64,000 bases of DNA. It comes from Levilactobacillus tujiorum. GTDB taxonomy: Bacteria > Bacillota > Bacilli > Lactobacillales > Lactobacillaceae. The stretch covers positions 89,985-153,984 of the forward strand of contig NZ_JAAXLK010000003.1 of the NCBI RefSeq assembly GCF_012641185.1. The letters run 5' to 3'. The position numbers were made by a program, and so were the translations under genes. The stretch's first letter is position 1, and each line of letters opens with the position of its first letter. Below the pieces are notes generated by a model. The model did no database searches, had not been told where the DNA came from, and saw only the letters and a list, made by a program, of their open reading frames with translations. This document shows, one piece after another, positions 7,629 through 17,204 of the stretch.

Positions 7629-8495
7629 ATGGCAATTATCATTGACGGTAAACAAATCGCAAAAGACCTCAACACGCAGACACAGCAACGGGTCGCCACG
7701 TTGGCCCAGCAAGGGATCGTTCCCGGCCTCGCGGTGATCATTGTAGGTGATGACCCGGCCAGTGCTATTTATGTCCGTAATAAGCATCGCAAGGCGGTCA
7801 AGTTAGGCATTAAGTCCGTGGTTCGTGAGTTGCCAGCGACAATCAGTCAGGCAGAACTCCTTGAAATCGTGCAGACGTATAATCATGATGACAGTATTCA
7901 CGGGATTCTCGTACAGTCACCACTACCAGTAGGTTTAGATGAACAAGCGATAGTCGCAGCGATTGATCCTGCCAAAGACGTCGACGGGTTCCATCCACTA
8001 AATGTGGGGCGTCTCTTGGCTAATCTACCGGGCCATTATCCTGTGTCATGTACCCCACGCGGGATCATGACGATGCTGGGCACGCTGAATGAACATTTAC
8101 GTGGAAAGCAGGCCGTGGTTGTAGGCCGAAGTATGATTGTGGGTCGGCCAATGGCAGCCATGCTGCTGAACGCCGACATGACGGTTACCATCGCCCACGT
8201 ACACACGAAACATCTGAGTGATCTGACCCGGACCGCTGACGTGCTGGTCGTGGCAACGGGTGTGACGCATCTGATTAAAGGAAACGATATTAAGCGCGGT
8301 GCCATCGTGATTGATGTGGGGATGGACCGCGATGAGAATGGCAAATTAACTGGCGACGTTGACTTTGACGCTGCCGTGGATCGGGCAGGTGCGATTACGC
8401 CGGTTCCTGGTGGCGTTGGGCCCATGACGATTGCCACGTTAATGCAACAGACAGTAGATCTATGTGAGTGGAGTGAGCAACTTGGCAGCAACTGA
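7629..8495 (+). CDS. folD: Bifunctional methylenetetrahydrofolate dehydrogenase/cyclohydrolase
   Basis: 288 residues. The active-site signature GDDPASAIYVRNK includes Tyr48 and Lys52. VQSPLPVGLD binds the folate, VVGRSMIVGRPMA begins the NADP-binding Rossmann half, and TPVPGGVGPMTIATL is the C-terminal signature. It interconverts 5,10-methylene-, methenyl- and 10-formyl-tetrahydrofolate, supplying formyl groups for purines and for the Fmt reaction encoded further on. The start MAIIIDGKQIA has GGGGAGG upstream; longer in-frame starts would run into the promoter region. It overlaps xseA. Confidence 0.97.
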   Translation: MAIIIDGKQIAKDLNTQTQQRVATLAQQGIVPGLAVIIVGDDPASAIYVRNKHRKAVKLGIKSVVRELPATISQAELLEIVQTYNHDDSIHGILVQSPLPVGLDEQAIVAAIDPAKDVDGFHPLNVGRLLANLPGHYPVSCTPRGIMTMLGTLNEHLRGKQAVVVGRSMIVGRPMAAMLLNADMTVTIAHVHTKHLSDLTRTADVLVVATGVTHLIKGNDIKRGAIVIDVGMDRDENGKLTGDVDFDAAVDRAGAITPVPGGVGPMTIATLMQQTVDLCEWSEQLGSN

Positions 8496-9834
8496 TTACT
8501 TAACCGTTACGGCGCTGACCCAGTATTTAAAACGCAAATTTGACGTGGACCCGTACTTGGGTAAGGTGTATTTAACGGGTGAAATTTCCAACTTTCGCCT
8601 CCGGCCACACGCCCACCAGTACTTCAGTCTGAAGGATGATCACGCAAAGATTAGTGCGATCATGTTTCGCTCGGCCTTCGAGAAGCTGAAGTTCACCCCA
8701 GAGACCGGGATGAAGGTGTTGGTCACCGGGCGGATCTCACTGTATGAGCCGACCGGGCAGTACCAGATTTACGTTGAACGGATGGAGCCGGATGGCATTG
8801 GTCAGCTGTATCAGGCTTATGAACAATTAAAGAAGAAGCTGGCTGAGGAAGGCTTGTTTTCGGCACCTAAACGACCATTGCCACGCTTTCCTAAGCGCAT
8901 CGCCGTGATTACAAGTCCTAGTGGTGCCGTGATTCGCGATATCATCACGACCACGCGGCGGCGTTACCCAATTGCACAGATTGTGTTATACCCGGCAGTC
9001 GTGCAGGGGGATGGCGCTGCGCCGGATTTGGTGCGGCAACTGGAACGAGTAAATCAGGCCGGCACCTATGACACCTTGATCATTGGTCGTGGTGGGGGTT
9101 CGATTGAAGACCTCTGGCCCTTCAATGAAGAAAGTGTCGCCCGGGCAATTGCGGCGAGTCGCATCCCAGTCATTTCTTCCGTCGGGCATGAAACGGATAC
9201 GACGATTGCGGATCTCGTTGCGGATGTTCGGGCTGCGACGCCAACGGCAGCGGCTGAACTGGCCGTGCCGGTCTTGACCGATGAAGTCTTAAAACTGCAG
9301 CAACAGCGGACTCGACTATTTAATGCGATGACGAACCGCATTAATTTCCAGCAGGAACGATTAAATAAGTTGATGGCGGCCTATGTCTTTCGCCAACCCC
9401 AGCGCTTGTACGAGACTTACGTGCAGCGACTGGATCGCGCGCAACAGGGGCTATTGCGCAACATGCAGCAGCGGTTGCGGCAAAGCCAGCAACGGTATCA
9501 GTTGGCACAGCAGGGGCTACGAAACCAGAATCCCTTGGCCCGAGTTCAGCGGGATCAACTAACCGTTACGCAACTGAGTGAGCGGTTGAAGACAGAAGCT
9601 AAACGTTATTTGGCAGATCGACAGGAACGGGTCGGCAAGCTCATCAGCGGGTTGGATTATCTAAGTCCCTTGAAAATTATGGGACGCGGTTATAGCTATG
9701 TCACCCAGGATGAACACGTTATTCGGCAAACGGCCGACTTGAAGACGGGTGCCGCAACCATCCATTTGAGCGATGGTACGGCCCACGCAGAGATTACTAA
9801 CATTCAACCAGCAACGGAGGATCAGCATGAGTGA
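8482..9834 (+). CDS. xseA: Exodeoxyribonuclease VII large subunit
   Basis: About 450 residues. The N-terminal OB-fold ([17 protein letters not shown]...[11 protein letters not shown]) is followed by the catalytic core ([46 protein letters not shown]) and a long Q/R-rich coiled coil (about residues 260-380). With XseB it degrades single-stranded DNA. The TTG at 8482 fits the GGAG box at 8470 and gives the usual N-terminus; GTG codons at 8464 and 8473 are alternatives. It overlaps folD by 14 nt and xseB by 8 nt. Confidence 0.95.
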   Translation: MAATDYLTVTALTQYLKRKFDVDPYLGKVYLTGEISNFRLRPHAHQYFSLKDDHAKISAIMFRSAFEKLKFTPETGMKVLVTGRISLYEPTGQYQIYVERMEPDGIGQLYQAYEQLKKKLAEEGLFSAPKRPLPRFPKRIAVITSPSGAVIRDIITTTRRRYPIAQIVLYPAVVQGDGAAPDLVRQLERVNQAGTYDTLIIGRGGGSIEDLWPFNEESVARAIAASRIPVISSVGHETDTTIADLVADVRAATPTAAAELAVPVLTDEVLKLQQQRTRLFNAMTNRINFQQERLNKLMAAYVFRQPQRLYETYVQRLDRAQQGLLRNMQQRLRQSQQRYQLAQQGLRNQNPLARVQRDQLTVTQLSERLKTEAKRYLADRQERVGKLISGLDYLSPLKIMGRGYSYVTQDEHVIRQTADLKTGAATIHLSDGTAHAEITNIQPATEDQHE

Positions 9835-10075
9835 AGAACAAAAACCAACCTTTGAAGAAAATTTAACGACTTTAGAGAATATCGTTGCCCAATTAGAGCA
9901 AGGCGATATTCCGTTGGAACAAGCACTCGCCCAATTTCAGAAGGGCGTTGCATTGAGTAAAGAGTTACAAGGAACATTACAGGGTGCTGAAAAGACTTTA
10001 GCCACGATGATGGATGATCATGATCAGAAACAAGCCTTCGAGACGCCACAAGGAGGCACGGGTGATGCCGATTGA
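9827..10075 (+). CDS. xseB: Exodeoxyribonuclease VII small subunit
   Basis: 82 residues. [37 protein letters not shown] is the family signature and forms the helical hairpin that multiplies around XseA. ACGGAGG precedes the ATG. It lies between and overlaps xseA and ispA, so the three are translated as a coupled unit. The last 15 residues are polar and probably disordered. Confidence 0.95.
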   Translation: MSEEQKPTFEENLTTLENIVAQLEQGDIPLEQALAQFQKGVALSKELQGTLQGAEKTLATMMDDHDQKQAFETPQGGTGDAD

Positions 10076-10970
10076 AACGCGGCTTACACAGTTTGAAACA
10101 ACTTGGGTACCACGACTAAACCGGCCGTTACAAGCCGCAATTGTCCAGGATACCGGGGATCAACGTTTGGCCGACGCGATGACTTATTCGGTTATGGCTG
10201 GTGGCAAGCGGTTGCGGCCATTATTGACCGTAGCGACCTTGCAAGCGTTAGGCGTGACTTTTGACGAGGAGCGCTATTGGCGCCCCGTCATGGCGTTAGA
10301 ACTCCTCCACACCTATTCCCTTATTCACGATGATTTGCCGGCTATGGACAACGATGAGTTGCGGCGCGGTGAACCGACCAATCATGTTAAATTTGGTGCG
10401 GGCATGGCGACGCTAGCGGGCGATGGCTTACTGACATTAGCTTTTCAGTGGTTGACGGCGACTAATTTATCTGCGACGACCCAAGTGCAATTGGTCCAAG
10501 CGTTAGCTCAGGCAGCTGGTCCCAGCGGCATGGTTGCCGGGCAAGCTAAGGATATCCAGTCAGAGCACGTTGACCTTCCTCTGGATCGGTTACGGGTGCT
10601 CCATCGAGAGAAGACGGGGGCGTTACTGCACTATGCGGTTCAGGCCGGGCTAATTATGGGGGCGGCACCACAAGCGCAATGGCAACCGTATCTCCGGTTT
10701 GCCGACGCCTTCGGACTGGCCTTTCAGATCTACGATGATATCTTAGACGTTGTTGGTACAGCCGCTGAACTGGGTAAGGCAACCCAAAAGGATGCGGGTG
10801 AAGCTAAAAATACGTATCCTGGTAAATTAGGTTTGCAGGGCGCCAATCAAGCACTGATTGCGACGATCCAGACGGGGAAGCAAGCGTTGGCTGAACTACC
10901 AGCCAGTGATGGTCGTGACTTATTGGCGGCGTTCTTTAGCTATTTTGATACGAAACGGGTGAAACCATGA
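10065..10970 (+). CDS. ispA: Polyprenyl (farnesyl/geranylgeranyl) diphosphate synthase
   Basis: 301 residues. Both aspartate-rich motifs are present: DDLPAMDND (first) and DDILD (second, in [12 protein letters not shown]). GGKRLRPLL binds the homoallylic substrate. It condenses isopentenyl diphosphate with allylic diphosphates, giving precursors for undecaprenyl phosphate and quinones. AAGGAGG at 10050-10056 supports the ATG. In Bacillus dxs follows ispA; here tlyA follows directly, which fits lactobacilli that use the mevalonate pathway. Confidence 0.93.
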   Translation: MPIETRLTQFETTWVPRLNRPLQAAIVQDTGDQRLADAMTYSVMAGGKRLRPLLTVATLQALGVTFDEERYWRPVMALELLHTYSLIHDDLPAMDNDELRRGEPTNHVKFGAGMATLAGDGLLTLAFQWLTATNLSATTQVQLVQALAQAAGPSGMVAGQAKDIQSEHVDLPLDRLRVLHREKTGALLHYAVQAGLIMGAAPQAQWQPYLRFADAFGLAFQIYDDILDVVGTAAELGKATQKDAGEAKNTYPGKLGLQGANQALIATIQTGKQALAELPASDGRDLLAAFFSYFDTKRVKP

Positions 10971-11782
10971 AACGAAAACGCGTTGCAGATTTATTAGTTG
11001 AACAGGGACTATTCACCTCGTTAGATGAGGCCAAACGCGCTGTGATGGCGGGTGAAATTTTAGGGACTAATGAAGAGCGGCTCGATAAACCGGGGTCGTT
11101 GATCCCAATTGACACGGAACTTCATTTGAAAGGTCACCCGTTACCGTACGTTTCTCGTGGTGGCTTCAAGCTGGAAAAAGCGCTCAAAGTTTTTCAGATT
11201 GATGTGACCGATCGCATCGTCTTAGATATTGGCTCATCGACCGGTGGCTTCACGGATGTGATGCTTCAAAACGGAGCCAAACTCAGCTATGCGCTAGATG
11301 TTGGGAGTAATCAGCTGGTGTGGAAATTACGGCAGGACCCGCGGGTCGTCGTGATGGAACATACGAACTTTCGGTACAGTAAGTTAGCTGATTTTACCAA
11401 CGGTCAACCAACCTTTAGTTCTATCGACGTGTCGTTTATTTCATTGAAGATGATTCTGCCACCGCTAAAGAATATTTTGGCGGTCGGTGGCGACGTGGTT
11501 GCATTGATTAAGCCCCAATTTGAAGCCGACAGGGAAGATGTTGGTGCCCATGGCATCGTCCGTGAGCGGTCTGTCCATACGGCCGTCGTTCAGAGCATCA
11601 TTGACTTTGCTGTGGCAACGGGTTTTAGCGTTTTAGGGTTAGACTTCTCCCCAATTAAGGGTGGCGAAGGTAATATTGAATTCCTGGTCCATTTACGTTC
11701 GGTTGATAAAAATGCAGTTTGTGCAAGTTCAGTTTCCGTCGATCAAACGATAGATGCGGCTTATGAAGGCCTAAATCACTAG
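10967..11782 (+). CDS. tlyA: TlyA-family rRNA 2'-O-methyltransferase (YqxC)
   Basis: 271 residues. An N-terminal S4 RNA-binding domain (RVADLLVEQGLFTSLDEAKRAVMAG) is followed by an FtsJ-type methyltransferase domain: VLDIGSSTGGFTDVML binds S-adenosylmethionine, and VALIKPQFE belongs to the active site. TlyA in mycobacteria methylates 16S and 23S rRNA; the Firmicutes homologue is assigned by family only. It overlaps ispA through ATGA and precedes argR, as in Bacillus. Confidence 0.92.
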   Translation: MKRKRVADLLVEQGLFTSLDEAKRAVMAGEILGTNEERLDKPGSLIPIDTELHLKGHPLPYVSRGGFKLEKALKVFQIDVTDRIVLDIGSSTGGFTDVMLQNGAKLSYALDVGSNQLVWKLRQDPRVVVMEHTNFRYSKLADFTNGQPTFSSIDVSFISLKMILPPLKNILAVGGDVVALIKPQFEADREDVGAHGIVRERSVHTAVVQSIIDFAVATGFSVLGLDFSPIKGGEGNIEFLVHLRSVDKNAVCASSVSVDQTIDAAYEGLNH

Positions 11783-11876
11783 ATTATGAGAAAATTATGA
11801 GAATTTGCTTTCCAAATACTTAGGTCTGGTATATGATAAGATTATGCATTTTTATCAGAGAAAGAGGGGGCCAAGT

Positions 11877-12332
11877 ATGAAGAAGCAAGAACGTCAGCAG
11901 TTGCTTAAACGTTTGTTAACGTCGCGGGAGATTGAACGTCAGGAGGATTTTGTCCATTTACTAGAAGCAGATGGGATTCACGTCACTCAGGCGACCATTT
12001 CGCGTGATATTAAAGAAATGCAACTGGTGAAATTGCCGGCCGATTCGGGCGGGTATCGTTACAGCTTGCCAGTTCAAAAGAAGATTGACACCCAAAAGAA
12101 GTTGCAACGAACCTTACAGAATGCCTACGTTTCCTTTGCGATTCAAGGGGAATTTACTATTTTGAAGGTCTTACCCGGAAATGGCCCAGTGATCGCATCA
12201 CTGCTGGATCAGATGCGTTATGAATTTGTGTTTGGCACGGTGGGTGACGATAGTTCCGTGTTAACGGTCTGTGTTTCCCACAAAGGCGCGTTGCAATTGG
12301 AAGAGGCAATTAACCGGATGATTGCCGATTAG
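11877..12332 (+). CDS. argR: Arginine repressor-family regulator
   Basis: 151 residues. The N-terminal winged helix carries the signature VTQATISRDIKEM. The C-terminal hexamerisation and arginine-binding domain contains GTVGDDSSVLTVC, where typical ArgR/AhrC proteins have GT(I/V)AGDDT; one residue is missing before the GDD. AhrC-type proteins regulate arginine biosynthesis and catabolism. Many lactobacilli carry two ArgR paralogues that work together, and the altered motif may mean that this one depends on a partner. The start follows AGAGGGGG. No arg genes are near; the tlyA-argR-recN order is a conserved syntenic position. Confidence 0.92.
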   Translation: MKKQERQQLLKRLLTSREIERQEDFVHLLEADGIHVTQATISRDIKEMQLVKLPADSGGYRYSLPVQKKIDTQKKLQRTLQNAYVSFAIQGEFTILKVLPGNGPVIASLLDQMRYEFVFGTVGDDSSVLTVCVSHKGALQLEEAINRMIAD

Positions 12333-12334
12333 AT

Positions 12335-12392
12335 AATGACCACGACTGACTGACCAGCACGGTGCTGACGAAGCGGCTGTGGTCGTTTTAGT
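12335..12392 (+). terminator. Probable intrinsic terminator after argR
   Basis: GACCACGAC pairs with GCTGTGGTC over an internal loop containing CAGCACGGTGCTG, itself a hairpin. It is followed by GTTTTAGTC. Confidence 0.6.
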
Positions 12393-12523
12393 CTAGGCTG
12401 GACAAGCGGGAGGGTTTCTCGTTAAACTAAGGACAGGATAATGGATGAATCTAAGTATTCATGCGTAACGTATAAAAATAACGATAACGAATAAAACGAT
12501 GCGACGTTTGGGGAGGCCAGAAC

Positions 12524-14227
12524 GTGTTACAGGAGCTGTCGATTAAAAATTTTGCCATTATTGATCAGTTAGATGTGGCGTTTAAGAATGGCATGACGGT
12601 GTTGACCGGGGAAACTGGTGCCGGTAAATCGATCATTATTGATGCTGTGGGATTACTGGCGGGCGGTCGTGGCTCAGCCAGCTTTGTTCGCACTGGGACT
12701 GATAAGGCGATTATTCAGGGAAGCTTTGTCTTTCCGGCTGGAGGCACCACTTACCGGGTGTTGGATGACCTCGGCATTGATCACGACGATGGGAGTGTTA
12801 TTCTTCAGCGGGAAATTCACGCCAATGGCCGCAACACCTGCCGGGTCAACGGCATGTTGGTTAATACGAATACGCTTAAACGAATTGGCGAGACTGCCGT
12901 GGATATCCACGGTCAAAATGAGCACCAAGAGCTGATGCAACCGGAAAAACACCTCGGGATGCTTGATGAATTTGCTGGGACCAAGGTAGCCAAGTTGCGT
13001 GAGAAATATACGAAGAAGTATGCGGCATATACGCAACTTAAAGCTACTCTAGAGAGCAGACGCGCTAATGAAAAGGAATGGGCCCAGCATTTGGATATGC
13101 TGAAGTTCCAGGTGAACGAGATTGATACGGCCCAGCTTAAGGCCGGTGAAGAACGAGAATTAGTGGCCGAGCGGGATCGACTAGATAACTTTCAGAAGAT
13201 CAATGATGCTTTGCAACAGACGCAGGTGATTCTGACCGGTGAAGAGACTAGCGCGGGTGCCAATGATCAGATTGGCAGTGCCATGCAGGCGATGCAGGCG
13301 ATTGCTGATTTCGACCCAGCATTTAAGCAGATTGCCGCTAGTCTGGAGACGGCCTACTATGCTCTGAGCGATGCCGTCGGGGATGTTTCCTCGCAGCTCG
13401 ATCTGTTGGAGTGGGATGAGGGCCGACTAGACGAAATCGAACGTCGTTTGGACGTCATCAACCAACTCAAACGCAAATACGGCGATTCCGAAGAACAAGT
13501 GCTCAGCTACTATGACAAGATTGCGGCGGAATTGAAACAAATGCAGGCAACGGATGAGACGGCCGATGATTTGGAGGAACGCGTCGCAGGACAAGAATCT
13601 GAGCTATTACAGTTGGCGGAAAAGTTAAGTAAGGCGCGGCAGGAAGCGGCTAAACATCTGGAGAAAGCCATTCATGGTGAGTTAGCGGATCTGTACATGG
13701 ATAAGACTGTCTTTGCGGTACACTTTACGCGAGCTAAAGCACAGTCGTTGATGAGTACGGGCCTAGATCACGTGGAATTTTACTTGCGGACTAATCCCGG
13801 TGAAGCCATGCGGCCCCTGGCGAAGATTGCCTCCGGCGGGGAACTATCGCGAATCATGTTGGCTTTAAAGACGATCTTCTCTGAGTCGCAAGGCATTACG
13901 TCGATTATTTTCGATGAGGTTGATACCGGGGTCAGCGGGCGCGTTGCCCAGGCCATTGCCGAAAAGATCAGCGGTATTGCTCAGGCTTCACAGGTGCTGT
14001 GCATTACGCATTTGCCGCAGGTGGCCGCGATGGCCGATCACCACTACTTTATTGCTAAACAAGTAGTGGCGGACCGGACGGAGACCTCGTTAACCCGGTT
14101 GGACGAAAGCAGCCGAGTGGATGAATTAGCACGCATGTCAGCGGGAACCCAGGTGACGAAGTTAGCCCTAGAACACGCGCATGAATTGCTAAAATTAGCT
14201 GATGAAGTTAAGTCAGCCCACAGTTAA
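12524..14227 (+). CDS. recN: DNA repair protein RecN
   Basis: 567 residues, SMC-like ATPase. Walker A is GETGAGKS near residue 34. A central helical coiled-coil region (about 160-400) follows, then the signature ASGGELSRIML and Walker B IIFDEVDTGVSG. RecN acts early in double-strand break repair, where it gathers and tethers DNA ends. It starts with GTG after GGGGAGG. The position after argR matches Bacillus. No LexA box was recognised upstream. Confidence 0.97.
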   Translation: MLQELSIKNFAIIDQLDVAFKNGMTVLTGETGAGKSIIIDAVGLLAGGRGSASFVRTGTDKAIIQGSFVFPAGGTTYRVLDDLGIDHDDGSVILQREIHANGRNTCRVNGMLVNTNTLKRIGETAVDIHGQNEHQELMQPEKHLGMLDEFAGTKVAKLREKYTKKYAAYTQLKATLESRRANEKEWAQHLDMLKFQVNEIDTAQLKAGEERELVAERDRLDNFQKINDALQQTQVILTGEETSAGANDQIGSAMQAMQAIADFDPAFKQIAASLETAYYALSDAVGDVSSQLDLLEWDEGRLDEIERRLDVINQLKRKYGDSEEQVLSYYDKIAAELKQMQATDETADDLEERVAGQESELLQLAEKLSKARQEAAKHLEKAIHGELADLYMDKTVFAVHFTRAKAQSLMSTGLDHVEFYLRTNPGEAMRPLAKIASGGELSRIMLALKTIFSESQGITSIIFDEVDTGVSGRVAQAIAEKISGIAQASQVLCITHLPQVAAMADHHYFIAKQVVADRTETSLTRLDESSRVDELARMSAGTQVTKLALEHAHELLKLADEVKSAHS

Positions 14228-14251
14228 ATCACAATTGAATAAATGTATAAT

Positions 14252-14286
14252 TAAGGCGTTATCAAGTGATTGATAACGTCTTTTAA
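14252..14286 (+). terminator. Intrinsic terminator after recN
   Basis: AAGGCGTTATCA pairs with TGATAACGTCTT around a short loop and is followed by TTAATATT. Confidence 0.75.
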
Positions 14287-14393
14287 TATTAGGGATAACT
14301 TAGTTTAATACCATTATAAATTTGCCCTTAAATTAAACTAAAACTTGATATATAATTGGCCTGACAAACAAAAATGGTGTAGAGGTGTACGTC

Positions 14394-16415
14394 ATGTGGA
14401 AAAAGTTTTGGTTATTGGGGTTTAGCCTACTGATAGGAATCCTGGTTTTGTTAGGTGGCAGTCAGCTGAAGGCCAGTGCGGCTGATTTAACGGGTGATGT
14501 GACGGGGAGTGTGACGACACCCAGCACCATTATGGAAGATGGGGTTGCTGAGCCAATCCCAAATGATTCGGAACTGCTGAGTAGTCAAGGCTATGTGTTG
14601 ACTTATAACTGGGGAATTAAGGACCAACAACCTGTGAAAAGTGGGGACACGGTTGCCGTGCAGCTTCCCGCCACAGCAAGCTATGATAACTTTCTGACTA
14701 GTCCCATTGACGTTGAGCTTTCCGGTAGTGATAAATCAGTGGGGACCATGTCTCTTAACCCGAAGAATGACAAGCAAATGATTATTACCTTCAACGATAA
14801 TTTGGCAAATACTAACACTGGTCGTAAAGGCGTTATTAATATTCATGTTCACGGAACTAAGGCGGATAGCTCTGGAACCGGTGGCGGTTCAAACTCTACA
14901 CTAATTAGCAAGAATGGTTGGCCGATGAAGTATAATCTGGATGCCAATAATAATCCAGAATACATTATTTGGCAGATTGTGGTCGATCCTGATAATAAAA
15001 ATTTAGGGGATGTGACACTAACAGATCAAATTGGACCACATATGACCTTTTACAACAATCCTGACGATTCAACCGATCCGCTAAACTTAACCGCAAAAGA
15101 AAATGACGTTGACCGAGCATTTACACTTAATGCTAATGGGTCTACAGTGACGATTAATCTCAAAAATGTTACCCGCAAGATTGATATTATTTATAACACC
15201 AGAATTGATCCACAATATTTTAATGATTATAAATGGGGTAACTTTAGTAATCAGGTGAGTTTGAGCAGTACGTCTGGCGGGGGAGATTCAACGTCGACTT
15301 CTGGTACAGCAGATGGTATTCCGGGTAGTGGAAGTGTCGTAAAAAATTATAGTTGGGGTGCCTCTGCCGTGATTAATGGTTGGTATTTAGGCTCTTTTGA
15401 ACTTACCAAGACGGCATTGGGAGATTCAACAAAATATTTAAGTGGCGCTACTTACGATTTACAAAGACAGGCCGCAGACGGTTCCTGGAAGAACTACCAA
15501 ACGGGATTGGTTACGAATGCCAAGGGTGTTCTGAAGGATCCTAGTCTTGAGACAGGGACGTACCGGTTAATTGAAACGGCGGCTCCGGATGGTTACTTGA
15601 TGGACAATAAAGGGGCGACGGCTGGTACTGCGGTGACGCCTACGGAGTTTACAGTTTCGGATACTGATGGGACAACGGTTCATATGCTAAAGCAGAGTGA
15701 TAGTCCCAATGGTGCTACGCTGATCAAGAAGAATCCTACCGGTAGTTTTGTTAAGGGAGCGACGTACCGTTTGGTTAGGGGAACAGCAGACACGCCAGAT
15801 GATACGTCGGTCGTCAAAAGTGGTTTAGTTACGAATGCTCAAGGACAGGTGACGGTTAGTCAGTTGTCGCCGGGAACCTATTATTTTGAAGAAACTGATT
15901 CGCCAAGTGGCTACCAAAAAAATACGGAACCAGTGAAAGTGACGATTAAAAATACGGATACGACAATTCAAACAGTCAATCAAATTGATGTGCCGTTGAA
16001 AGATAGTGGGTCATCGTCCAATAACTCAGGAAGCACGAATACATCTACCAGCTCGGATAACGGTTCGAATGAAACTAGCGATTCTAGTGACTCCGACAGT
16101 ACTCAAACTGGCAGTACCCCCACGATTGCACCTAAAAATAACTCGAATAGTACCTCGTCCACCAAAGCTAAGCACACTATTGTAGCCGCTGTGGGGTCGA
16201 ACAGTTCTAGTTCGACAGCAGCACACAATGGTGATGGTACCGCCAAGACAGCCGATAATGTCTCAGCTCGGACAGCTAAGCGTCAGGCCAGTGGCAATCG
16301 CTACCTGCCACGAACTAGTGGTCAACGGAGCTTATTAGCCATGCTAATTGGTATTCTGATCTTGGGATTCAGTGTAGCTGGTTGGCGTTGGCATCAAATC
16401 CACACTACCCATTAA
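14394..16415 (+). CDS. Cell-wall adhesin with collagen-binding-like and two SpaA/Cna-B domains, atypical sorting signal
   Basis: 673 residues. The N-terminus is a signal peptide (KKFWLLGFSLLIGILVLLGG, cleavage probably after KASA). Residues 45-330 resemble the adhesive domains of Cna-type proteins. Two Cna-B/SpaA stalk repeats follow at about 335-435 and 440-525: the first has the Lys of FELTK and the Glu of RLIETAAPDGY, the second the Lys of LIKK and the Glu of FEETDSPSGY, the residues that usually form intramolecular isopeptide bonds. A Ser/Thr/Asn-rich region of about 100 residues spans the wall. The C-terminus has a hydrophobic segment and a short basic-aromatic tail, preceded by LPRTSG in place of LPXTG. 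Lower GC and low-complexity sequence set it apart from its neighbours. The ATG follows AGAGGTG. Role: probable surface attachment. Confidence 0.9.
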   Translation: MWKKFWLLGFSLLIGILVLLGGSQLKASAADLTGDVTGSVTTPSTIMEDGVAEPIPNDSELLSSQGYVLTYNWGIKDQQPVKSGDTVAVQLPATASYDNFLTSPIDVELSGSDKSVGTMSLNPKNDKQMIITFNDNLANTNTGRKGVINIHVHGTKADSSGTGGGSNSTLISKNGWPMKYNLDANNNPEYIIWQIVVDPDNKNLGDVTLTDQIGPHMTFYNNPDDSTDPLNLTAKENDVDRAFTLNANGSTVTINLKNVTRKIDIIYNTRIDPQYFNDYKWGNFSNQVSLSSTSGGGDSTSTSGTADGIPGSGSVVKNYSWGASAVINGWYLGSFELTKTALGDSTKYLSGATYDLQRQAADGSWKNYQTGLVTNAKGVLKDPSLETGTYRLIETAAPDGYLMDNKGATAGTAVTPTEFTVSDTDGTTVHMLKQSDSPNGATLIKKNPTGSFVKGATYRLVRGTADTPDDTSVVKSGLVTNAQGQVTVSQLSPGTYYFEETDSPSGYQKNTEPVKVTIKNTDTTIQTVNQIDVPLKDSGSSSNNSGSTNTSTSSDNGSNETSDSSDSDSTQTGSTPTIAPKNNSNSTSSTKAKHTIVAAVGSNSSSSTAAHNGDGTAKTADNVSARTAKRQASGNRYLPRTSGQRSLLAMLIGILILGFSVAGWRWHQIHTTH

Positions 16416-16422
16416 TAAAAAA

Positions 16423-16466
16423 ATAGCATCGCTCGGATTGATCATCTGAGTGGTGCCATTTTTGTT
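16423..16466 (+). terminator. Intrinsic terminator after the adhesin gene
   Basis: AATAGCATCGCTCGGAT pairs imperfectly with ATCTGAGTGGTGCCATT and is followed by TTTGTTCGG. The A-rich 5' side could also allow use from the other strand. Confidence 0.65.
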
Positions 16467-16522
16467 CGGTATATCGGTAGTGTGACTACGGATAAGTCTA
16501 GTATTAGTGTATTTTTAGTAGC

Positions 16523-16852
16523 CTAATGGGCGCGTTGAATTGAACGTAAGAGTCTGCGACTGACGATGGTGGTTAACGCGTGGCTTTGCTTTAAAATGAG
16601 GTGACCAGCGGCGTCTTCTTTCAGGGTGCCCACGACCGTTGCGGGAGCAGCAGTCGGTGCACTCTTGAATTGCAGACGAACTAGGTAATGCCGGTCAAGC
16701 GCCTGTTGAATGAAGTAAGTTAATTGAAAGTCGGGCATTTGCGGATAAACAACTTGGCCGTCAATGACTGGCAAGTCACTAAAGAGTTCTTTGTACGCCG
16801 TTGCTACCCGATCAGACAGGGCAGTTGTGCCATTCGTAATTAAGTTTTGCAT
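16523..16852 (-). CDS. Small hypothetical protein, 109 aa
   Basis: Starts MQNLITNG after GAGGTGATC on the minus strand. The protein is soluble, without cysteines, and appears to contain a small beta-rich part (YLVRLQFKSAP, ATVVGTLKEDAAGHLILK) and a basic C-terminal helix (TIVSRRLLRSIQRAH). The overall look recalls small YolD-like or Sm-fold proteins, but no diagnostic motif is present and I do not assign a family. It stands alone, transcribed against its neighbours, between the adhesin and gmk. Confidence 0.7.
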   Translation of the reverse strand: MQNLITNGTTALSDRVATAYKELFSDLPVIDGQVVYPQMPDFQLTYFIQQALDRHYLVRLQFKSAPTAAPATVVGTLKEDAAGHLILKQSHALTTIVSRRLLRSIQRAH

Positions 16853-17030
16853 GCTGATCACCTCGAACATTTGTTTGTATTTATATTATACGAACGCGTG
16901 TTTGATTTTGCAAGCCTTTTTTCTGATCGAGCTAAATTAATTTGAGGATTGTATACCCAGAACGAATGAGCCAAGAACTAGTTCAGATGGAAGACGATCA
17001 TGGGACCGACTAATTCAGGAGGGCGATTCA

Positions 17031-17135
17031 GTGAATTTGCTGGAATTTTTCGCTCTTTTCGATGTTAAAGGGAAGTATTTCTTCTTAAATAGTGGTAATA
17101 TAGTAACCTATATAGCTGAAGTCAAAGATGCTTGA
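17031..17135 (+). CDS. Possible 34-codon small ORF upstream of gmk
   Basis: A GTG start (MNLLEFFALFDV...) lies 7 nt after AGGAGGG at 17017-17023, a strong ribosome binding site otherwise unexplained here. The peptide is hydrophobic and aromatic at its N-terminus and more polar toward the end (TYIAEVKDA). It occupies the 350-nt gap between the minus-strand small gene and gmk, and is followed by a GACAC...GTGTC imperfect hairpin before gmk. It could be a real small protein, a leader peptide or chance. Confidence 0.35.
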   Translation: MNLLEFFALFDVKGKYFFLNSGNIVTYIAEVKDA

Positions 17136-17204
17136 CTTTAAACGACACGGTGCCCGCGGGTAACGGTGTCATAATTAAATTTTTATTGAAGGGATTTTTA
17201 AACG

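Noticed and set aside
7343..7645. 100-codon plus-strand frame in the nusB/folD gap
   Set aside because: Runs through repeat module B and the folD promoter; no ribosome binding site, and copies of the repeat elsewhere do not keep the frame.
12400..12523. LexA/DinR box upstream of recN
   Set aside because: Looked for CGAAC-N4-GTTCG-like palindromes; none convincing.
16523..16852. YolD-family assignment for the minus-strand small gene
   Set aside because: Size and the beta-rich look are compatible, but the family's N-terminal signature is missing.
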